A DNA stretch of 64,000 nt from Mycobacterium sp. D16Q14 (GTDB lineage: Bacteria; Actinomycetota; Actinomycetes; Mycobacteriales; Mycobacteriaceae): assembly GCA_002013415.1 (NCBI GenBank), contig MAEX01000010.1:62001-126000 (forward strand). Reading direction: 5' to 3'. Under the pieces are notes generated by a model. That model was not told where the DNA came from and ran no database searches. It saw nothing but the letters and a program-made list of their open reading frames with translations. The first letter of the stretch is position 1, and each line of letters opens with the position of its first letter. This document shows, in pieces, positions 9,478 to 17,925 of the stretch. Both the position numbers and the translations under genes were made by a program.

Positions 9478-10569
9478 ATGCACAAGGACGTGTCCTCTTC
9501 ACCTGAAGGTCCCGCTGGCGACGCGACGCCCGATGCTGATGCCATCCCGTCGAGCCTGTTGGAGTACCTCAACCGCGAGCTGGGGGAGGAGGTCGCGGTC
9601 CGCAGGCTCTCCGCCGGACATTCGAATCTGACTTATGTGGTCACGGGAAGTTCTGGTACGCAGTGGATTATGCGGCGCCCCCCGTTTGGGCGGCTGCAGG
9701 CCGGCGCCCACGATGTGATGCGCGAATATCGGGTGCTCGATGCGCTCAGTGCGGCGCACGTGCGGGTTCCGCGCGTTACGGTGGCCAGCACCGATGCCGA
9801 GATCTTCGGCGCTCCGTTCTATCTGATGGAGCGTCAGGAAGGCGAGGTGATCAGGGACGTCTCGCCCGAATGGTTCGTCGGTTCAGCTCGACGGGAGCTG
9901 GTGCTCGACCTTGCGGTCGCACTGGCGGAGATTCACAACGCAGATCCCGCGCGGTTGGTGGAGGCGAAGTTGGGGCGTGAATCCGGTTACCTGGCACGAC
10001 AATTGAAGACGTGGGGCGCGCAGTGGGAGTCCATCAAAGAGTTGCCCACCGGCCGTGATCTGGAAGATCACACGGCTATTACCGGATGGCTCACCCAGAA
10101 CTATCCGGGAGATCGTCCCGCAGCCGTGGTGCACGGCGATTACAAGCTGGACAACGTGCTGGTCGATGCGGAAACGGCGCGGATCACCGCGGTACTGGAC
10201 TGGGAAATGGCGACCGTTGGCGATCCGCTGGCGGACCTGGGTTACCTGCTGTACATGACCCCGGAGCCTGGGGGTGAGGTCGCCATGGCGGAGCTCACCG
10301 GCGCGGTGACCGCGCAGGAGGGTTGCCCCTCGCATGTCGAGATCGCCCAAGCCTACCGAGAGGCGCGAACCGGAGATCAAAGCTATTGGACGCCAGAGGA
10401 TTTGATCTACTACCAGGTGTTGGGTGGGTGGAAGCTCGCCACGTTGCTGGAGGTGTCCTACCAGCGGCATCTCGCCGGAACCACCGATGATCCCTTCTTC
10501 GCGGAGCTGGACGAGGGTGTACCCAGGCTGCTTTCGGTGGCTCGCAGCCTGATACCGACTACTGGTTAG
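9478..10569 (+). CDS. APH-type phosphotransferase (ACAD10-like N-terminal family)
   Basis: 363 residues. The aminoglycoside-phosphotransferase fold is indicated by the Brenner motif HGDYKLDN (His219-Asp221-Asn226) and the Mg-binding LDWEMATVGDP (Asp241). It is close to the kinases found next to FadE-type acyl-CoA dehydrogenases and homologous to the kinase part of human ACAD10, which acts on 4-hydroxy-acyl groups. Antibiotic phosphorylation is less likely. A -10-like TAAACA at 9466-9471 places the transcript start at or near the ATG, so the mRNA may be leaderless. A crotonase follows 35 bases later, consistent with a fatty-acid catabolic role. Confidence 0.85.
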   Translation: MHKDVSSSPEGPAGDATPDADAIPSSLLEYLNRELGEEVAVRRLSAGHSNLTYVVTGSSGTQWIMRRPPFGRLQAGAHDVMREYRVLDALSAAHVRVPRVTVASTDAEIFGAPFYLMERQEGEVIRDVSPEWFVGSARRELVLDLAVALAEIHNADPARLVEAKLGRESGYLARQLKTWGAQWESIKELPTGRDLEDHTAITGWLTQNYPGDRPAAVVHGDYKLDNVLVDAETARITAVLDWEMATVGDPLADLGYLLYMTPEPGGEVAMAELTGAVTAQEGCPSHVEIAQAYREARTGDQSYWTPEDLIYYQVLGGWKLATLLEVSYQRHLAGTTDDPFFAELDEGVPRLLSVARSLIPTTG

Positions 10570-10604
10570 CATCAACAAACAAACTCACCGACGAGAGGAT
10601 CGCC

Positions 10605-11363
10605 ATGGCCGACGAAGTCCTGATCGAACAGCGTGACCGTGTCCTACTGATCACCATCAACCGTCCGGACGCGCGTAACGCGGTCAACAGGGCCGTCAGC
10701 CAGGGGCTCGCCGCCGCGGCGGACCAGCTGGACAGCTCCGATAACCTATCCGTTGCCATCATCACCGGTGCGGGTGGAAATTTTTGCGCGGGAATGGATC
10801 TCAAGGCGTTCGTGAGCGGCGAAGCGGTGCTGTCCGAGCGCGGCCTCGGTTTCACCAACGAGCCACCGCGCAAGCCAATCATCGCCGCGGTGGAGGGCTT
10901 CGCCCTGGCCGGTGGCACCGAGCTCGTGCTGTCCTGCGACCTGGTGGTGGCCGGTCGGAGCGCCAAGTTCGGTATCCCAGAGGTGAAGCGCGGCCTGGTG
11001 GCCGGTGCCGGTGGCCTGTTGCGTCTGCCGAACCGGATCCCGTATCAGGTGGCTATGGAGCTGGCGCTCACCGGCGACTCGTTCACCGCGGAAGACGCTG
11101 CCAAGTACGGGTTCATCAACCGGCTCGTCGACGACGGACAGGCATTGGATACCGCCCTGGAGCTGGCGGCCAAGATCACCGCGAACGGCCCGTTGGCCGT
11201 CGCTGCCACCAAGCGCATCATCATCGAATCGGCGAGCTGGGCGCCCGAGCAAGCCTTCGCCAAGCAGGGCGAGATCCTCATGCCGATCTTCGTGTCCGAG
11301 GACGCCAAGGAGGGCGCGAAGGCCTTCGCCGAGAAGCGCGCCCCCGTCTGGAAGGGCAAGTAG
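10605..11363 (+). CDS. Enoyl-CoA hydratase/isomerase (crotonase) family protein
   Basis: 252 residues with the crotonase core. The oxyanion-hole segment GGNFCAGMDLKAF lies near residues 53-65, followed by FALAGGTELVLSCDLV and a third segment reading KRGLVAGAGG. One catalytic Glu position (GGTE) is kept. The usual Glu at the GL-PE-AGG position is replaced, so it may be an isomerase or a non-hydratase member. The start at ATG 10605 is preceded by GAGAGG. It lies 35 bases after the APH-like kinase and is probably co-transcribed with it. Confidence 0.88.
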   Translation: MADEVLIEQRDRVLLITINRPDARNAVNRAVSQGLAAAADQLDSSDNLSVAIITGAGGNFCAGMDLKAFVSGEAVLSERGLGFTNEPPRKPIIAAVEGFALAGGTELVLSCDLVVAGRSAKFGIPEVKRGLVAGAGGLLRLPNRIPYQVAMELALTGDSFTAEDAAKYGFINRLVDDGQALDTALELAAKITANGPLAVAATKRIIIESASWAPEQAFAKQGEILMPIFVSEDAKEGAKAFAEKRAPVWKGK

Positions 11364-11517
11364 CGCGTCGGATCGGTCTCCAACAAAGGGGCCGGTGGCG
11401 CTCCCAGCCAATCGGCGTACTGTAGTTAGTTGTGCGAACTTGTCTTTGGTAAACCCCATTGACCTGCGTCTTTAAATGTACGCGCACTTGACATGCACGT
11501 TTGACGGGAGACCTGCC

Positions 11518-12450
11518 GTGGCCAGAACCGAAGGTGATACCTGGGACATCGTGACGAGCGTGGGCGCGACGGCGCTCATCGTCTCCGCCATGCGTGCCGT
11601 GGAGGCGCGTAAGGCGGAGCCGCTCGCGCGAGACGATTACGCGCAGCATTTCGTCGCTGCGACCAAGGTCGAGGCGCCGATCTTCTCGGAGCTGCTGGAG
11701 GACCCAGCCGTCGCTCAGGAGCCCGACGTGCAGCTGTTCTCGAGCTACCTCGGGGCCCGCACGAAATACTTCGATGACTTCTTTGTGGCGGCCGGGGATG
11801 CGGGCGCCCGGCAGGCCGTGATTCTCGCGGCGGGGCTCGATGTTCGTGGATACCGACTGCCCTGGGCGCCCGGCACCACGGTCTACGAGCTAGACCTCCC
11901 GAAGGTGCTCGAGTTCAAGAAGCGGGTTCTTGACGAGCATGGGGCGCGGGCGACGGCCACCGTCCATGGGCTGCACGTAGATCTTCGCGACGATTGGCCT
12001 GCGGCGCTCAGCGCGGCAGGATTCGATCCCACGCAGCCCACAGCGTGGCTGGCCGAGGGGCTGCTTCCCTTTTTGCCCGGTGCCGCCCAGGACCTGCTGT
12101 TCCAGCGCATTGTTGATCTGTCCGCGCCGGGAAGCCGGGTTGCCGTGGAGGACTTCGGCGCCCCCGGCACCCAGGCGGATCGGATGTCGAACGCGATGGA
12201 GAAGGAAGACGGTGCGCTGCAGCGGATCTTCAAGAGCATTGTGGAAGAGGATGCGCCCCCGTCGAGCCTGTGGTTCGGCGATGAGCGTGAGGATCCGGCG
12301 CAATGGCTGACCGGACGCGGCTGGACCGTCGAGGCGACGACCGCGGGTGAGCTGTTGAAGCGATACAACCGGGCTCCATTGGCCGGTGAGCATGAGCTCA
12401 CCGATGCCATGGGACAGAGCCGGTACTTCTCCGCTGTGCTCGGCGCGTAG
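11518..12450 (+). CDS. Class I SAM-dependent methyltransferase, LCM/TIGR00027 family (copy 1)
   Basis: 310 residues from GTG 11518, chosen because GACGGGAG lies eight bases upstream and the resulting N-terminus (ARTEGDTWDIVTSVG) matches copy 2 exactly. An earlier in-frame ATG (11476) adds 14 residues with no counterpart in the paralogues. The SAM-binding motif VILAAGLDVRGYRLPW is present, as is the LCM-type LDLPKVLEFK. Substrates of this family in mycobacteria are unknown; leucine-carboxyl or small-acid O-methylation has been suggested for homologues. It is the first of four tandem copies and diverges from the others in its central region. Confidence 0.9.
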   Translation: MARTEGDTWDIVTSVGATALIVSAMRAVEARKAEPLARDDYAQHFVAATKVEAPIFSELLEDPAVAQEPDVQLFSSYLGARTKYFDDFFVAAGDAGARQAVILAAGLDVRGYRLPWAPGTTVYELDLPKVLEFKKRVLDEHGARATATVHGLHVDLRDDWPAALSAAGFDPTQPTAWLAEGLLPFLPGAAQDLLFQRIVDLSAPGSRVAVEDFGAPGTQADRMSNAMEKEDGALQRIFKSIVEEDAPPSSLWFGDEREDPAQWLTGRGWTVEATTAGELLKRYNRAPLAGEHELTDAMGQSRYFSAVLGA

Positions 12451-12452
12451 CC

Positions 12453-13340
12453 ATGGCGCGCACCGAGGGAGACACCTGGGACATCGTGACGAGTGTCGGC
12501 TACACCGCTCTCGCGGTCGCGGCCGCGAGAGCACTCGATGCCAAGCTGGATCCGCCACTGGCACATGACGAGTACGCCGAGAAATTCGTTGCCGCCGCCG
12601 GCGAGCCGCATCTCGCGGAGGCAGTGGGTGCCGGTGATATCAGTGGCTTCGCCGGGGCCAACGCTGGATGGGTCGGTGTGCGGACTCGGTTCTTTGACAA
12701 CTTCTTCGCCGACGCGGCGGGTGCGGGCGTGCGCCAAGTGGCCATTCTGGCTGCCGGATTAGACGCGCGCGCATACCGATTGCCCTGGCCCGCGGGGACG
12801 ACGGTTTTCGAGGTGGATCAGCCGCGGGTACTTGAATTCAAAGATCAGGTGCTCTCCGGGGTCGATGCGGGTCCTGCCGCCGGCCGGGTGCCGGTGGCGG
12901 TCGATCTGCGCGATGATTGGCCGAAGGCATTGGTAGGAGCGAGATTCAACGCCGCGCAACCCACCGCGTGGGCTCTGGAAGGGCTGCTGCCCTATCTGCC
13001 CGGTGTGGCGCAGGACGCACTCTTTGAGAGGTTGCATGCGCTGTCGGCTCCGGGGAGCCGGCTCGCGGCGGAGCTGGGCCCGGGGCCGGGAGAGATCGCG
13101 CAGTTCGAGCAGGACATGCCGTCGGGTGCTGATTCTCCGGGCCACCCGCGGGTCTCCGAACTCTGGTATGACGATCCTCGGCGCGACACCAAGCTGTGGC
13201 TTTCCGAAAGAGATTGGGCAGTCACGGAAATCGATCTCGTCGATGCGGCCGTCGGATACGGGCGGCCGTTCGGCGAGCAACCACGCTCGTTCGAAACATT
13301 GCTGCGCACCAAGTTTTTCACCGCTACCCGGACAAGCTGA
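12453..13340 (+). CDS. Class I SAM-dependent methyltransferase, LCM/TIGR00027 family (copy 2)
   Basis: 295 residues, starting two bases after the stop of copy 1, so translation is likely coupled. The N-terminal RTEGDTWDIVTSVGYTAL and the SAM loop ILAAGLDARAYRLPWP are conserved, followed by FEVDQPRVLEFK. It is shorter than copies 3 and 4, with a different acidic insertion near residues 215-235 (ELGPGPGEIAQFEQDMPSG). No signal peptide or membrane segment is seen, so it should be cytosolic. The methyl acceptor is unknown. Confidence 0.9.
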   Translation: MARTEGDTWDIVTSVGYTALAVAAARALDAKLDPPLAHDEYAEKFVAAAGEPHLAEAVGAGDISGFAGANAGWVGVRTRFFDNFFADAAGAGVRQVAILAAGLDARAYRLPWPAGTTVFEVDQPRVLEFKDQVLSGVDAGPAAGRVPVAVDLRDDWPKALVGARFNAAQPTAWALEGLLPYLPGVAQDALFERLHALSAPGSRLAAELGPGPGEIAQFEQDMPSGADSPGHPRVSELWYDDPRRDTKLWLSERDWAVTEIDLVDAAVGYGRPFGEQPRSFETLLRTKFFTATRTS

Positions 13341-13349
13341 AAGGGCACC

Positions 13350-14276
13350 ATGACTGACGTCGAGGACAAGAATTCGATCCGCAGCGACGGCGACTCGTGG
13401 GACATCGTATCGAGCGTGGGGTACACCGCGCTGGGTGTCAGCGCGCAGCGTGCCGTGGAGAGTGAGCGGCCGGACGCACTGATCGTGGACCCCTTCGCCA
13501 AACATTTCGTGCTCGCGGCGGGCGAACCCCATTTGATCGATACGATCACCAAACGTGATGCACCACAAGCGTCTCCGTTTGAGTATTTGCGGGGCATGGG
13601 CATGCGCAGCCGATTTTTCGATGAGTTCTTTCTGGACGCCGCGGCTTCTGGTATCCGGCAGGCGGTGATTCTTGCCGCGGGCCTGGACGCCCGGGCGCAC
13701 CGGTTGCCGTGGCCCGCAGGGGTCACCGTGTACGAGCTGGATCAGCCGCAGGTGCTGGCCTTCAAGGACCGGGTGTATGCCGAGCAGGGCGCCGCACCCA
13801 CAAGTGATCGGCGGACCGTGGCGGTGGATCTGCGGGATGACTGGCCGGCGGCACTCACGGCGGCCGGATTCGATTCCAGCCAGCCGACCGCGTGGTCGGC
13901 TGAAGGTCTGCTGCCGTATCTGCCGGCGGCCGCGCAAGAGCTGTTGTTCGAGCGTGCGGCCGAACTGTCGGCACCCGGCAGCCGGGCCGCCATCGAGGGC
14001 CCGACGGGTGTGTTGGGAATGAGTCAATTCGCGAAGGTCGAACAGAAGTATCGATCCGAAAAGGACACCTTTGGAAAGATCGATATCACTGAGCTGTTTT
14101 ACGACGAGGAGAAGACGCCGGCCATCGAGTGGTTCTCCGCACGCGGATGGAGTACCCAGGGGCTGGACATGTTTGCGTTGGCCGACCGATACGGCGTGCA
14201 GCATCCGGAAGTGCCCGAGGACATCAGAGAACTTGCCGGTGCGATGCACTACCTGACGTGCACCCTGCCGAGCTGA
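13350..14276 (+). CDS. Class I SAM-dependent methyltransferase, LCM/TIGR00027 family (copy 3)
   Basis: 308 residues. The start ATG 13350 follows AAAGGGCACC. Conserved features are SDGDSWDIVSSVGYTALGV near the N-terminus, VILAAGLDARAHRLPWP as the SAM loop, and ELDQPQVLAFKDRV. Copies 3 and 4 share the extra segment KVEQKYRSEKD/EVQKKYADDSH and the KIDITELFYDEE/KVDISSLFYDED block near the C-terminus, so these two are the most recent duplicates. Nine bases separate it from copy 2. Confidence 0.9.
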   Translation: MTDVEDKNSIRSDGDSWDIVSSVGYTALGVSAQRAVESERPDALIVDPFAKHFVLAAGEPHLIDTITKRDAPQASPFEYLRGMGMRSRFFDEFFLDAAASGIRQAVILAAGLDARAHRLPWPAGVTVYELDQPQVLAFKDRVYAEQGAAPTSDRRTVAVDLRDDWPAALTAAGFDSSQPTAWSAEGLLPYLPAAAQELLFERAAELSAPGSRAAIEGPTGVLGMSQFAKVEQKYRSEKDTFGKIDITELFYDEEKTPAIEWFSARGWSTQGLDMFALADRYGVQHPEVPEDIRELAGAMHYLTCTLPS

Positions 14277-14286
14277 GAGGACTGTC

Positions 14287-15213
14287 ATGACCAACATCGA
14301 GGACAAGGATTGGTCGCGTAGCGAGGGCGACTCCTGGGACATCGTGTCGAGCGTCGGCTTCACGGCGCTGGGTGTGGCGGCGGCGCGCGCACTTGAGAAG
14401 ACGCGTGCTGACCCACTGGTGCGCGACGACTACGCCGAGCACTTCGTGCGCGCCGCGGGTGAGCCGCATTTGATTGGGCTCCTGGAGAATCCCGATGCGC
14501 AGACGCTGAATCCCACCTCCGCATTCCGGCAGATCGGTTTGCGCAGCAGGTTCTTCGACGAGTTCTTTGTGAGTGCAACGAATTCCGGTTGCAAGCAGGC
14601 GGTGATCCTGGCCGCCGGACTCGATGTTCGCGCGCACCGACTGCCGTGGCCGGCAGGCACCAAGGTCTTCGAGCTGGACCAGCCACAGGTGCTGGACTTC
14701 AAGGACCGGGTACTGGCCGAACGGGGGGCCACGCTGACCACTGATCGCCGTGAGGTCGCCGTTGATCTGCGGGATGACTGGCCGGCCGCCTTGCTCGCCG
14801 CGGGTTTCGACCCTGAGGTCCCCACGGCGTGGTCGGCCGAGGGACTGATCATCTATTTGCCCTCTGCCGCACAGGATCTGCTATTTGAGCGGGTTGTCGC
14901 GTTGTCGGCACCAGGCAGTCAGATTGCCGTGGAAGCCACCCGCGGTAGGCCCGATATCGCGAAGTGGGGTGAGGTCCAGAAGAAGTACGCGGACGATAGC
15001 CATCCCATGTCGAAGGTAGACATCAGTTCATTGTTCTACGACGAAGACCGCGCCGACGTCGCGGAGTGGTTGGCCGCACGCGGGTGGACGGTGCAGGGTG
15101 CGCATGCCCTGGAACTGGCCGCTGCCTACGGAGTCAAGGTCCCGGAGCTGCCTGCGGACGTCGTCGAACTGGTCGAGCAGGGCAACTACCTCACAGCCCT
15201 TTTGCCCAGCTAG
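14287..15213 (+). CDS. Class I SAM-dependent methyltransferase, LCM/TIGR00027 family (copy 4)
   Basis: 308 residues, the last member of the array and ten bases after copy 3. SEGDSWDIVSSVGFTALGV and VILAAGLDVRAHRLPWP mark the family N-terminus and SAM loop. The N-termini NIEDKDW (this copy) and DVEDKNS (copy 3) are close. All four copies lie in one orientation with gaps of 2-10 bases, so one transcript is expected. The acceptor is unknown; duplication with divergent central loops suggests different acceptors. Confidence 0.9.
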   Translation: MTNIEDKDWSRSEGDSWDIVSSVGFTALGVAAARALEKTRADPLVRDDYAEHFVRAAGEPHLIGLLENPDAQTLNPTSAFRQIGLRSRFFDEFFVSATNSGCKQAVILAAGLDVRAHRLPWPAGTKVFELDQPQVLDFKDRVLAERGATLTTDRREVAVDLRDDWPAALLAAGFDPEVPTAWSAEGLIIYLPSAAQDLLFERVVALSAPGSQIAVEATRGRPDIAKWGEVQKKYADDSHPMSKVDISSLFYDEDRADVAEWLAARGWTVQGAHALELAAAYGVKVPELPADVVELVEQGNYLTALLPS

Positions 15214-15256
15214 GCGGGCTATCCCCAGGGCCTGGCTAGGTTCTGCGTTCCGGGCT

Positions 15257-15277
15257 AACATGCGGGAGGGGCATGTT
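15257..15277. promoter_or_regulatory. Inverted repeat overlapping a -10-like element upstream of the ESX-like cassette
   Basis: AACATGC (15257-15263) and GCATGTT (15271-15277) form a perfect 7-bp dyad around the spacer GGGAGGG. A -10-like TAACAT (15256-15261) overlaps its left arm, and the strong SD AGGGGGACGG lies just downstream at 15281-15290. The position fits an operator at the transcript start or a small 5'-UTR hairpin controlling the cassette. No regulator gene is adjacent. Confidence 0.4.
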
Positions 15278-15290
15278 CAGAGGGGGACGG

Positions 15291-15587
15291 ATGAAGATCG
15301 ATCCGGTAGCGACGGAGAAGTGTGCGGTGCAACTCGATGCGACCGATGCGCACGTCGAGTTCGCCAAGGGCAAGCTGCGCGCCACGGAGGGTAAGGACCT
15401 TGGCGACCTGAGCGATGCCATGAACGCTGCGCGGAACAGGGTGTCGGGTGCGCTGGGCACGGTGGCGGCTGTGCAGAAAGAGATTTCGCAGAACATCCGC
15501 ACGTGCACCAAGGCCCTGGTCGAGATGGATCAGCGCAACGCGGGCAACCTCAGCGATGCCGGAATCACGTTCCCGGTGCTCAAGTAG
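15291..15587 (+). CDS. Small ESX/WXG100-like helical protein
   Basis: 98 residues from ATG 15291, preceded by AGGGGGACGG; an in-frame ATG at 15273 would place this SD inside the coding region. The protein is all-helical, Ala-rich and about 100 residues, resembling EspC/WXG100-like ESX partners. I see no clear WXG triplet and no YxxxD/E export motif, so the family call is by size, helix pattern and context only. It starts 12 bases before the long C39-like protein. A role as its secretion partner or chaperone is inference. There are only two Cys residues, so no disulfide-rich fold is likely. Confidence 0.6.
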   Translation: MKIDPVATEKCAVQLDATDAHVEFAKGKLRATEGKDLGDLSDAMNAARNRVSGALGTVAAVQKEISQNIRTCTKALVEMDQRNAGNLSDAGITFPVLK

Positions 15588-15599
15588 GGCCGGTGCGCG

Positions 15600-17195
15600 A
15601 TGACGCTGGGAGACACACAAAAGCAGCTTGAGCAGGTAATCGCCGACCTTCGACAGATCGGTGAGATCACCATCGGCACGGTCTGGCCAATCGCCAGAAA
15701 GGTTGTCAGTGCCGTCCGCAAGGTGATTGCGGTGGCCATCGAGCCACCTCCACCCGATCCGGCGACCGTGCGTGACGTCGCAGCGCGCTGGCGGGAGATG
15801 GCGCCCGCGATGGGGGAGTGGCATGCCAACGATGTTCGGCAGGCTCAGAACACCATCCCCGAAACGGTCTGGGGACGGACTCCGGGTGATCCCAACGGGG
15901 AGACAACCGGGGATAAGGCGCGCACGAGCATCGCGAACTTCACGACACGATCCACGACGATAGGTCCGGCGGCGACAGGGGTGGCGACCTCGCTGGAGAC
16001 CTTCGGCGGATCGATGGAAAAGGCACGCGATCGCTGGCATAACGCGTTCACGTCGCTGAAGGACGATGTCGACTGGAACAACATTCCGAAGGCCCCGTGG
16101 GACGCCATTCCGTATGTCCGAAAGCTCGTGGGCGACGTCGTACACGGTGTCGAAGAGCTCGCCGGCGCGTATGGGGACGCCGACAAGGCGGTGAACACCG
16201 CCAAGGGTGAACTCGGAAAGGCAATGGGGGGCATCACCTTGCCCGACCACACGTCTGTCGCGGTGGGCGCGATCGGTTCGGTGAACAATTGGTCGGGCGT
16301 CAAGGATGATCCCGATGGTCATAAGGACGGAACCGGTTTGCGGCCGGGCGTCCAAGAACGTGCCGACGCCAACCTGGCGGCGATGAGTCCCGAGGATCGG
16401 GCCAAGGCGCAGGCGATGCTCGACAATGCGAAGGATGAGGCGCGGCGCAATTGGATTGTCTCGGCTCTCGCTAGGGGAGGTGATATCGATTCTTTGCAGC
16501 GCTTCGCCGATCGATTGAACCTCCCGCCCGCGCAGGGTGGCTTGACCGATAAGCAACTGCAGGAACTCGATCCAACCGAGTACGCGAGGAATCACCCGGG
16601 TGGCCTCAAGCAGCCGGACGGCACTACCTGCGGGTCGAGTTCTTTGGTGACGGCGAAGATGATCAATGACCCGATGTACGCCATGAAGGTACTGACCGGC
16701 TATGACCCACGCACGGGACAGGAGCTGCCGGGTGGCACGGACACCGATGCCGTGACAGCCCGGTTCGGGGAAGAAGCCAAGAAGATGCACGATCTGACGA
16801 ACAACGCGGTGATTCCTGGATGGGGGACGAACTGGCCGGAGTCGATGGGAACTCCACCTTGGGGTGCTGCCGATGAGATGGGAGCGCCCAACGGGACAGG
16901 CGTGCCGGGGAGTAGTTACGACTGGACATTGCACCCCCCGGCCGGCGCTGCGGGTGACTATCGGTCGGTGACTGCGGCCGTGCAGGCAGGACAGGTGGTT
17001 CCGCTGTTTATCGGGACCGGGCCTTACCCAAGCCACGTCATCTTGGTCACCGGCATGGACGGCGATAATCTGCAGATCTACGACTCGGCGGCAGGCAAGG
17101 TCTCAACGATTCCCAAAGACAAATTCATCAACGGCAACTTTGACCTGACGTGGTCTGGTGGGTGGAACGTGTGGGGTTCGGTGACGCCCAAATGA
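15600..17195 (+). CDS. Putative ESX-associated effector with C39-like cysteine peptidase C-terminal domain
   Basis: 531 residues in three parts. Residues 1-200 are helical with a VWGRTPGD turn near residue 90 between two long helices, like a WXG100-type hairpin. Residues 200-330 form a charged linker and helical region. Residues 330-531 look like a papain/C39-fold domain: Gln338 (oxyanion hole) six residues before Cys344 in KQPDGTTCGSSS, His479 in PSHVILVTG and Asp495 in IYDSAAG, in the order expected of a Cys-His-Asp triad. There is no signal peptide. It is flanked by an ESX-like small protein and an overlapping lipoprotein, which suggests a type VII-exported hydrolase or toxin. Substrate and export are unproven. 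Confidence 0.65.
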   Translation: MTLGDTQKQLEQVIADLRQIGEITIGTVWPIARKVVSAVRKVIAVAIEPPPPDPATVRDVAARWREMAPAMGEWHANDVRQAQNTIPETVWGRTPGDPNGETTGDKARTSIANFTTRSTTIGPAATGVATSLETFGGSMEKARDRWHNAFTSLKDDVDWNNIPKAPWDAIPYVRKLVGDVVHGVEELAGAYGDADKAVNTAKGELGKAMGGITLPDHTSVAVGAIGSVNNWSGVKDDPDGHKDGTGLRPGVQERADANLAAMSPEDRAKAQAMLDNAKDEARRNWIVSALARGGDIDSLQRFADRLNLPPAQGGLTDKQLQELDPTEYARNHPGGLKQPDGTTCGSSSLVTAKMINDPMYAMKVLTGYDPRTGQELPGGTDTDAVTARFGEEAKKMHDLTNNAVIPGWGTNWPESMGTPPWGAADEMGAPNGTGVPGSSYDWTLHPPAGAAGDYRSVTAAVQAGQVVPLFIGTGPYPSHVILVTGMDGDNLQIYDSAAGKVSTIPKDKFINGNFDLTWSGGWNVWGSVTPK

Positions 17196-17884
17196 GACGC
17201 GTGAAGTGTGTTTCGTTGATAGCGCTGATATTCGTGACGGCCGCTTCCTGTCCGCGTGATCCCGGGAAGTACGACGCGAACAGCACGGACAGTGCCCGGT
17301 CGGAGCGTCTGGCATCGGACTCGTGGTTGGCGCCGGCCGAGGTGGTTCACGGAGGCTTTCGGGGAAACGCGCTTGTCGATCGTGAAGAGGTATCGCGCAA
17401 GTATCGCAAGGGAGTCGTCAATGACTACCGCGAGAACGTGACTCGCGAGATACAGACAGCGTTAGCCGATGGTTGGGTGATTACGTACGCCCAATGCGGG
17501 CCCACTCATCCGCGTGCACTCCCCAATCCCGATATGGGGCGCCAATCTGAATCGATGGTGGCCTTTGTGGATCTCCAGAAATCCGCTGACGATCTTGATC
17601 ACAGCGCATTCGCAGAACTCGCCGCGTATGCATACAAGCAACAGCGAGATGGTAGCGGCCCCAATGAAGTTGGCGTACGAATCGTGGCGTACCCGCCGTA
17701 TCACTCGGACAAGGGGTGGCCCCGGCTGCCTGTCGTCAAATACGAGGACACGTGTATAGCCAGTCCGGATGCGCCGACTGCAGGAACTTGGAGCACGCCA
17801 GCTTTCCCGGATGGACTAGTAGCGGGTCTGTCTCGTAGCCAGCCGCTGAACGAGAAGGGCGAACCTGACAAAACAGCGCAGTGA
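17192..17884 (+). CDS. Putative lipoprotein, possible partner or immunity protein of the C39-like protein
   Basis: 230 residues from ATG 17192, overlapping the stop of the preceding gene as ATGA. The N-terminus MRRVKCVSLIALIFVTAASC looks like a lipoprotein signal with Cys20 in a non-ideal lipobox (AASC). The mature part is polar, with Cys in YAQCGP and YEDTCIAS that could form a disulfide, and matches no family I recognise. Codon use is visibly less GC-biased than in its neighbours. Translational coupling to the C39-like gene suggests the two work together. An envelope-anchored inhibitor would fit a self-protection role but is inference. Confidence 0.6.
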   Translation: MRRVKCVSLIALIFVTAASCPRDPGKYDANSTDSARSERLASDSWLAPAEVVHGGFRGNALVDREEVSRKYRKGVVNDYRENVTREIQTALADGWVITYAQCGPTHPRALPNPDMGRQSESMVAFVDLQKSADDLDHSAFAELAAYAYKQQRDGSGPNEVGVRIVAYPPYHSDKGWPRLPVVKYEDTCIASPDAPTAGTWSTPAFPDGLVAGLSRSQPLNEKGEPDKTAQ

Positions 17885-17925
17885 GCCAGGCCGCGCCTCG
17901 GGGGCACAGTGACACACTGGAGTGT

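Noticed and set aside
9375..9572. N-terminal extension of the NupG-like transporter
   Set aside because: The extension is polar, overlaps the divergent kinase gene, and the family N-terminus begins at ATG 9374.
9478..10569. Aminoglycoside-resistance kinase
   Set aside because: The sequence is of the ACAD10/FadE-associated kinase group and lies next to a crotonase, so a metabolic role is more likely than drug resistance.
11488..11493. TTGACA as -35 of the methyltransferase promoter
   Set aside because: The matching -10 position falls on the ribosome-binding site (about 11511), and no -10-like hexamer is there.
12759..14363. Long minus-strand open frame of 534 codons opposite methyltransferases 2 and 3
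   Set aside because: It mirrors three conserved plus-strand genes, has no recognisable domain and reflects GC-rich codon bias on the opposite strand.
15255..17036. Minus-strand open frame of 593 codons opposite the ESX-like cassette
   Set aside because: The composition is rich in Arg and His with no domain; the plus strand carries the catalytic motifs and good ribosome-binding sites.
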